Assembly (NCBI GenBank): GCA_028583415.1
Contig: CM053276.1
Location: 60,741,510 to 60,805,509, forward strand
Length of the DNA: 64,000 nucleotides
From: Protea cynaroides
Taxonomy: Eukaryota; Streptophyta; Magnoliopsida; Proteales; Proteaceae
Direction: 5' to 3'
A program made the translations under genes and the position numbers. The first letter of the stretch is position 1. Each line of letters starts with the position of its first letter. The notes below the pieces were generated by a model. That model did not search any database and was not told the DNA's origin. It was given only the letters and a program-made list of their open reading frames with translations. Shown here in pieces: positions 58,231 to 64,000 of this stretch.

Positions 58231-59262
58231 CTCAAATTGCCTACGTATTCCAATCCTGAAAATCAAGTCTATAACGTAGTTCGTACGAAATGTGATTAAG
58301 GTTTATGGATGTGGTTTATGCTTAAGCTTTCTTAGATTCAATTGTTTAAGTTGAAGTTTATGCTTGATGATGATTGAGATTGAATCTAGAGATAACCTAA
58401 GGTGGATCGAAGTGAATATGGATATTGATGTAAAGGATCTAAGGATTCTAAGATGTGATACCGTACTTAGAGAGGTCCTCCAAGTTGCCTACATATTTTA
58501 GAGGTCCTGAAAATCAGGTACAACGTAGTTCGTTGTTTTGGATTGATATGGATATCCTAAAGAAGAATAAAGAAGGCTAAAGTGCATACAACCCAAGTGG
58601 ATCAAGGTACGGTTTGGGACCTAAGTGTGTACAGTTTGAGTGAACCACAGGTACAGGTTTGGAATCTAAGGGTGTATAGTCCCAGTGAACCACAGGTACA
58701 GATTCGAGAGAACCTAAAGGATGTACAGCTCTAGTGAACCACAGGTACAGATTCGAGTGAACCTAAGGGGTGTACAGTCCGAGTGAACCACAGGTACAGA
58801 TTTAAGAGAACCTAACGGATGTACAGTTCTAGGGAACCACAGGTACAAATTCGAGTGAACCTAAGGGGTGTACAGTTCTAGTGAACCACATGTACAGATT
58901 CGAGTGAACCTAAAGGATGTACAGTTCTAATGAACCACAAGTACAGATTCCAGTGAACCTAAAGATGTACAATTCTAGTGAACCACAAGTACAGATTTGA
59001 TACGTACAGTCCGAGAGAACCACAAGTACGACTTAGAATAGAGGTTATGGTACCGTGTTTGGGAATCTCTCTAAATTGCCTACGTATCTTAGGATGCTTT
59101 CCTAAGAATCAGGATCCGCGTAGTTCAGAATGCGGAGTCATTCATTGATGTGTATATTCTTTCAAGATCATGATGTGGAACCGTGTTTGAAAATCTCACA
59201 AAACTACCTACGTATCATAGGGTTCTGCCATAAAAAATCAGGATCCACGTAGATCGGAATGC
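58231..59262. repeat. Dispersed direct repeat CTACGTAT...GTAGTTCG, four copies
   Basis: Copies near 58239-58287, 58473-58533, 59073-59131 and 59201-59253: CTACGTAT (or CTACATAT) followed by a spacer with AATCAGG/AATCAAG and then GTAGTTCG (or GTAGATCG). Spaced unevenly, with the 49-bp array between copies 2 and 3. Confidence 0.6.
58642..59030. repeat. 49-bp tandem repeat, about eight units
   Basis: GAACCACA begins at 58642, 58687, 58736, 58785, 58834, 58883, 58932, 58980 and 59017. Core of the unit: GAACCACAGGTACAGATT, then GAACCTAA and GTACAGT. The period is 49 in the middle and shorter at both ends. Confidence 0.85.
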
Positions 59263-61329
59263 GGATTCAATCCATTCATGTTCTTCTTTCAATATCAGGG
59301 TGTGGAACCTAAATGCTCTATGGTTTGATTCACATCACACCTATCTAGTTTTTGTATCCTAGGGGAAAATGAGCTAAGGGGTAGGGATTGTCCTAAGCTA
59401 CTCTTGACCTAAAACCCTAATTTGGCATGTGTTGGACTAGGCTTTCTGATTCCTGATTAAGATTTATCATTTTTTTTATTCTTACCCTTCTCGTGAATGT
59501 GGGTGCCTACATACACGTCCCCACACCTAATATGTCTTTTAGGTGTACAGATATGACAGTTTGATTAGGATATTACAAAAATTAAGTTATTGCCAACAAT
59601 AAATATCATTTAAATATAGCAACAACAACATATATCATCTCAAATATAGCAATAAAGCATGTGAATCAATATAATAGCAAGCATGTGAGTGCATTGATCA
59701 AACATCGTTCATCAACAATGTGACCAAGATCATATTTGATCGACTACTCAGATTTGATGTAATCGATCATCATCAATGTGATCAAGATCATATTTGATTG
59801 ATGGTTCAGAATCAAGTAAATCATTCATGAGGTCAATCCGACAGTTTAAATTCAATTAAGTCACTCACGAAATCAATCCAAAGGTTCAAATCACTCAAGA
59901 TGATAATCTATCCATTCAAATAAATCATGAAGACAATCCAATGGTTCATTTATATCACTCATGATCAATCCAATGGTTTAGATTCAAATGAGATGCTCAT
60001 GATCAAGATCTAATGGTCTCAAATTCTTTTAAGGCAGAATATGATGGAAATCTAACGATTTAACTCATGCCTACAAGGTCAGACTATGAAAACTGGTTAG
60101 ACTGATTTTCAGATTCGAACCAGTCATGGAAAAATAATCATAAGATATTCTTCAATCGTGCAAAAAATTATCTGTTAACTTGGTTGTCTTCCAGATTCAT
60201 GTGGCTATCTTTTCCTTCAAGGAAGTGATGTCTAAAAAAATCTCTACAGGACACTTATGCATGGATTTTCATGATTTTTACTGCAATCAATAGATTCTGT
60301 GGACCTTTTCCAAAACATGCATATGGGGCTTCATACATATTCAAATTAAGCTCAAAATACATCATTTGAAAGAGAAATCAGAGACTTAGATATGTCTCAA
60401 AAATCCTAACAAGGAACCAAAATGGGTCGAATATGTACCACAAGTGCAGGCATGTGCATTAGTCAAATCTGTTCCAGATTGTAACCAGCTGCACCATAAA
60501 TTCTATATAAAAACAACCACTCATTGAAAATAGAATTTAGGCATATGGTCATATAGCTAACTGATAGATCTAACACTTCATTAAAAAATATCATACAAAT
60601 AGAAAGATCCTCAAGGCTTAAACATCACACCTCAGTCATGCAATTTAGTGTGTTTTAACTAACCCTAAAACAGACTATGGTGCACTTCAAAAATCATATG
60701 AAATCCATAAAAAATAAAAAAAAAATCCGAATCTAATGCCAAATTTTTCATGACTTCATATTTATTACTTTCTCTAAAGGAAGGATCATCAAATTATGAC
60801 CGTAAATTTTTCGATGAGGGTTTGCAATGTACCTGAGAAGGATAGTAGCATCATTGGGGCTTTTTATCTTGACTTTCTCAACTCCAAACGAGTCAAAATT
60901 TGTAGGGAAACTTTCTAACATGTGTATGAGTATCTCATAAAATTTTAGACTCGAAATTCATCAAAAATCTATATTAGATGCATGTCCATAAATCGGATTC
61001 TAGATTTAGAATTTTCAGATCTGAAATCCAACTTGTAAAAAAACATTAAAATACTCAAAAATTATCATATGACATTCAATTTTTCTCCATTGAGTACTTT
61101 AAACATATTCTAATGCATAAAAAAATATCAAACATGGACATTACAACATCAACATACACGCAATATAGCATCTTTGATCATGATTTATCAAAAATAGGCA
61201 TATTCAAGCAATTTTTGACATGTTAGCATCATAGAATCATATCAAAACCAAAGTTTTTGATAGAACAATGGATGAGGGGCCATGAAATGCAGGTATGTAC
61301 TAGAAAATAACAATGGAGAATGGACTTAC

Positions 61330-61735
61330 CTCTTTGCAGAGAGTTTCCTCTCACTTAGCTTCTCCTTCTTCCTTCTCTTCTTTTCTTTTCCTTCTTCTTC
61401 CTCTTCTCTCTCAAATTCGTCTCCTCTCCTCCAAATTTTTTTTTCTCTTCTTCTCCTCTTCTTCCTTTTCTTCCTCTCTTCTTCTCTTAGACTCTCTCTC
61501 TTTTCCAGTCCTTTTAGATTTTCTTCTTTCTCTTTTTTTTTTCCTTCCTTTTCTCTTTTCTTTTTCTTTTTTTTTTCTTTCCTTTTTTTTTCTTTTCCTT
61601 TTCTCCACTCACGTTCTCCCCTCTTTCCATTTTTTTTCTTTTCCTTTTTTTTTTCTTCCTTTTTTTCTTTTTTCTTCTTTCTTTTTTTTCCTAGAGTCGG
61701 TCTCTTTTTTTTTTGGCTCTTTTTTTTTAAATTCC
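61330..61735. repeat. Long polypyrimidine (C/T) tract
   Basis: About 400 bases almost purely C and T on the plus strand, mainly TTTTCTTTTCC-type runs. Low-complexity; the Ser/Phe/Leu-rich and Lys/Glu/Arg-rich frames across it are by-products. Able in principle to form triplex (H-DNA). Confidence 0.8.
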
Positions 61736-61879
61736 AACCGCCAACTCTTTGCACCTTTCGGCCTCTTTATTAATTTATATTATATACATATATTAATATA
61801 ATAGTATACATATTATAATAATATATGATAATATATATAATACCCATAACGTATATACACATGAATTTAACATATTTGG

Positions 61880-61965
61880 TTCGAACTAGTCTGGACTGAT
61901 TTGGGTTGGACTAAGTTGGGTTGGACTGAGTTAAATTGATATGGGTTGAGCTGGGTTGGGCCAAG
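61880..61965. repeat. Short degenerate repeat GGGTTGGACT
   Basis: Tandem variants of GGTTGGACTGAGTT / GGGTTGGGCC following an AT-rich (TA)n-like stretch at 61765-61850. Confidence 0.55.
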
Positions 61966-62007
61966 ATTGGTTTTTCTCTCTCTATCATTTCATAAACCAT
62001 TTTCGTC

Positions 62008-63040
62008 ATCATTCCGCATGGAATTTTTTGATAGCTTCTATCCTAAATTTTCTAGGTTCACTTTGTAAGGCACTAAAAGTGAGGAATACTGGAGCTTGAA
62101 TCACCTTATTTGGATGTAAAATGGTCAACTTATGAATTTTTGAAGTTTAAATAGTCAATTTACGATAATTTAGTTAGCAACTCTGCGTGGGATGCCTCAG
62201 AGACCTCTATTTCAAATCCTTCACATCCACTTTGTAAAGCACTAAAAATGAGAAATACTGGAGTTTGAATCACCTCATTTGGACATAAAATGGCCAACTT
62301 ATGAATTTTTGAAGTTTAAATAGGTCAATTCATGATAATTCTACTAGCAACTCTGCATGGGATGCCTCGGAGATCTCTGTCTCAAATCTTTCACGTTCAC
62401 TTTGTAGAGCACTAAAAATGAGAAATACTGAAGTTTGAATCACATGATTTGGACATAAAATGACCAGCTTATGAATTTATGAAGTTTAAATAGGCCAATT
62501 TATGATAATTCAGCTAACAACTCTACATGGGATGCCTCGGAGATCACTGCCTCAAATCCTTCACGTCCACTTTATAAAGCACTAAAAATGAGAAATATTG
62601 GAGTTTGAATCACCTCATTTGGACGTAAAATAGTCAATTTATGAATTTTTGAAATTTAAACAGACCAATTTACAATAATTAGGCTAACAACTCTACATGG
62701 GATGCCTCGGAGATCTTTGCCTTAAATCCTTCATGTCCACTTTGTAGAGCACTAAAAATGAAACATATTGAAGTTTGAATCACTTCATTTGGAAGTCGGA
62801 TAATAAAATTATGAGGAATTTAAGTTTAAGCGGCCATATCGATTTGTAGCTTTGCATGGGATCCCTCGGAGACCTCTGCTCCAGATTTTCCACGTTCCCT
62901 TATAGAGCACCAAAAAATGAGGAATAATGGCACTAGAATCACTTTATTTGGACGTCAGATGAGTTAGATATGAGAAGATGAAGTTTAAATAATTAAACTT
63001 ACGATAATTTGTATGCAAGCCCCTAGATATTATAATCTTC
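62008..63040. repeat. 170-bp tandem repeat, about six units
   Basis: The block CACTAAAAATGAGAAATA starts at 62071, 62240, 62410, 62580, 62750 and (CACC) 62908: spacings 169, 170, 170, 170, 158. Each unit also has GGGATGCCTCGGAGA, TTTGAATCACCTCATTTGG and TATGAATTTTTGAAGTTTAAA. First and last units are the most diverged. Confidence 0.85.
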
Positions 63041-63666
63041 AGAGAATACCCTTATTTTTATTCCCAGACTAAAATCGTCATATCTTCTTCATTTGACATC
63101 GGAATTGAACGATTCTAGTTTTTTCAAAGGTATTTCCAAGACCTACGCATCCATGCAGGTTGCAACCCATTTCCTTATTGTGGGGCCCATCGGAAATCTT
63201 CTTAAAGTCGTATCCAAAATCCAAATCTTGCATTGAGATCCACCAACTTGCCATATGTATTCACCCAGACTCCTAGACACTAGGGACCATCTCAATTATT
63301 CTCAAAACACTATAGAGAGCATGCCGGGACTGATTGACTATCATTTTTTAGAAAGTTTCACTCGCCTTCCCTGTATTTTCCAAATTTTCTCTTACTTCTC
63401 CCACTTTGATGTCTACTCTCCAGTAAGACTTTGTTCAACTAGGGATGGCAAAAATGGGATGCGTACAGGTGGCTTGTGGGACCATTGGCAGTGCATCGTT
63501 GCTGATTGTTTGGTCAATCTCGTCACTTGATGTACCTCCATTCTGAAGGAGATTGTGAAGGTTGCTACGAAGGTCGTAGCTGTACACTTTCCTTAATAGA
63601 ACCATTATCATTTGGAGAATAAGATGCAAAAGTAGATAATTTGTGAATTGGCTACCAAAATGATAG
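63041..63666. other. Internal leader/gag start of a Tat-like element, or unclassified
   Basis: The part next to the PBS at 63667 should be a leader on the minus strand. A minus frame at 63749-63435 crosses the PBS and is not credible as a protein start. A weak Asn/Gln-rich gag-like stretch is possible at 63600-63435. Nothing else seen. Confidence 0.3.
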
Positions 63667-63684
63667 CCCCACGGTGGGTGCCAA
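63667..63684 (-). other. Primer binding site-like motif of a Tat-type element
   Basis: Minus strand TTGGCACCCACCGTGGGG, one base from the TTGGCGCCCACCGTGGGG form that commonly follows the 5' LTR of plant Tat-group elements. Confidence 0.55.
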
Positions 63685-64000
63685 TCTTTTATCGCCGGAT
63701 TTTGGTTGATCCTTGGATTGAAACACTTGTCATAGAAAAAGAAAGACAATCGAGTTGGACGGGTTGAATAATTCGGAGGCCACTCCGATGCCTAAGTTAG
63801 TTCAAGGGCGATAAGCAAATGAACTCAGGAAGAAGATATCTAAGTTCAAGGTAAAGAATGGTCATTTGATAGCAAAATGTATATGAAAGCTAGATATCAT
63901 AAAGATTTGGTCCGTTTACCTTCGAGGTAAAGACATTATAGAGCATGGAGTGGCTAGAGGATGTCCCCTTGCAGTTGCAACAATCCTAAGACTCCATCCG
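63685..64000 (-). repeat. Probable end of a 5' LTR (Tat-type), cut by window edge
   Basis: Sequence outside the PBS-like motif with no reading frame. It should be the U5 end of an LTR on the minus strand, though the expected CA end next to the PBS is not clear (reads ATAAAAGA). Confidence 0.4.

Larger units (their letters stand above)
57838..63250 (-). repeat. Probable long 5' LTR or leader of H (non-coding, repeat-rich)
   Basis: 5.4 kb without a supported gene. It holds GGTGTTAGGCACCC (57970-57983), four scattered copies of a CTACGTAT...GTAGTTCG unit, a 49-bp tandem repeat, a polypyrimidine tract and a 170-bp tandem repeat. Stretches between these (59.3-61.3 kb) are AT-rich with no frame or RNA gene seen. 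If the site at 57828 is the H PBS, this is a very long LTR as in Ogre-like elements; if the PBS at 63667 is, it is leader plus an insertion. Confidence 0.4.
10090..63684 (-). mobile_element. Element H: old Tat-like Ty3/gypsy retrotransposon, split by later insertions
   Basis: Minus-strand element whose pieces can be ordered: 5' region 57.8-63.7 kb, gag 55.7-57.8, protease 55.2-55.7, RT and RNase H 53.6-54.9, second RNase H and integrase 28-29.7, antisense ORF (plus) 22.6-25.0, terminal region to about 10.1 kb. It is interrupted by C (with D), solo LTR G and element B, each flanked by target duplications. The gag, the second RNase H (TTNNIPEYEALLAG) and the integrase tail (TPTGETPFMLAYGAEVVIP) match the Tat/Ogre group. 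Both outer boundaries are uncertain: the left end may lie under F, and the right end depends on which PBS is its own. Confidence 0.65.

Noticed and set aside
58642..59030. CRISPR-like array of 49-bp units
   Set aside because: Units are contiguous tandem copies without unique spacers, in a plant retrotransposon.
61282..61801. Overlapping long frames rich in Ser/Phe/Leu (plus) and Lys/Glu/Arg (minus)
   Set aside because: They are translations of the polypyrimidine tract; no domain, and all frames are open because C/T-only codons contain no stop.
63435..63749. Minus-strand frame of 104 codons
   Set aside because: It crosses the PBS-like motif into LTR-like sequence and resembles nothing clearly; kept only as a possible gag-leader remnant.
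1..64000. A host protein-coding gene
   Set aside because: Every frame with recognisable similarity belongs to gag, pol or element accessory ORFs; no exon set with non-element similarity was seen.

Overview
The window looks like repeat-rich nuclear DNA of a flowering plant. The elements present are plant lineages (Tekay/Del-type chromoviruses with a C-terminal chromodomain and a tRNA-iMet primer site, and a Tat-type Ty3/gypsy element with a second RNase H and a separate transposon-protein ORF). Species cannot be told from the sequence. I see no host gene: essentially the whole 64 kb is a nest of LTR retrotransposons.

Layout. (1) 1-8843: 5' part of Tekay-type element A on the minus strand (its integrase end and 3' LTR lie left of the window). 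A sits in an older LTR fragment E (8844-9533), which sits in a still older LTR F (9534-10089). (2) 10090-63684: an old, decayed minus-strand Tat-like element H, broken into pieces by later insertions. Its order on the minus strand is 5' region (57.8-63.7 kb), gag (55.7-57.8), protease (55.2-55.7), RT/RNase H (53.6-54.9), second RNase H and integrase (28-29.7), and an antisense transposon-like ORF (22.6-25.0, plus strand). (3) Complete Tekay-type element B (10457-22165, plus, target duplication GTCTG) lies in the H 3' region. (4) A solo LTR G (25131-27454, duplication ATTTA) lies between the H antisense ORF and H integrase. (5) Complete element C (29718-53631, plus, duplication ACTGA) lies inside the H RNase H coding region. 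(6) Complete element D (40514-52415, minus, duplication CCTAA) is nested inside the 3' LTR of C. (7) 57.8-64 kb holds tandem repeats (49 bp and about 170 bp periods), a long polypyrimidine tract, and a second primer-site-like motif followed by LTR-like sequence.

Elements A-D share an unusual plan: LTR of about 2.2-2.3 kb, tRNA-iMet PBS, a gene of about 410-450 codons on the strand OPPOSITE to gag-pol (similar to the putative plant transposon protein domain), a divergent promoter-like spacer, then gag and pol, a purine tract and the 3' LTR. Three further features recur in all four. First, a 69-70 nt GT...AG sequence sits exactly between gag and protease, and its removal would put gag and pol in one frame. 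Second, a 417-444 nt GT...AG intron candidate lies just upstream of the antisense-gene ATG. Third, dense AGGGTCG/CGACCCT motif clusters occur both in the LTRs and in the divergent spacer. The LTRs also carry a 45-codon open segment whose frame is kept in nine of ten copies. All gag-pol copies carry stops or frameshifts, so none is autonomous as it stands.
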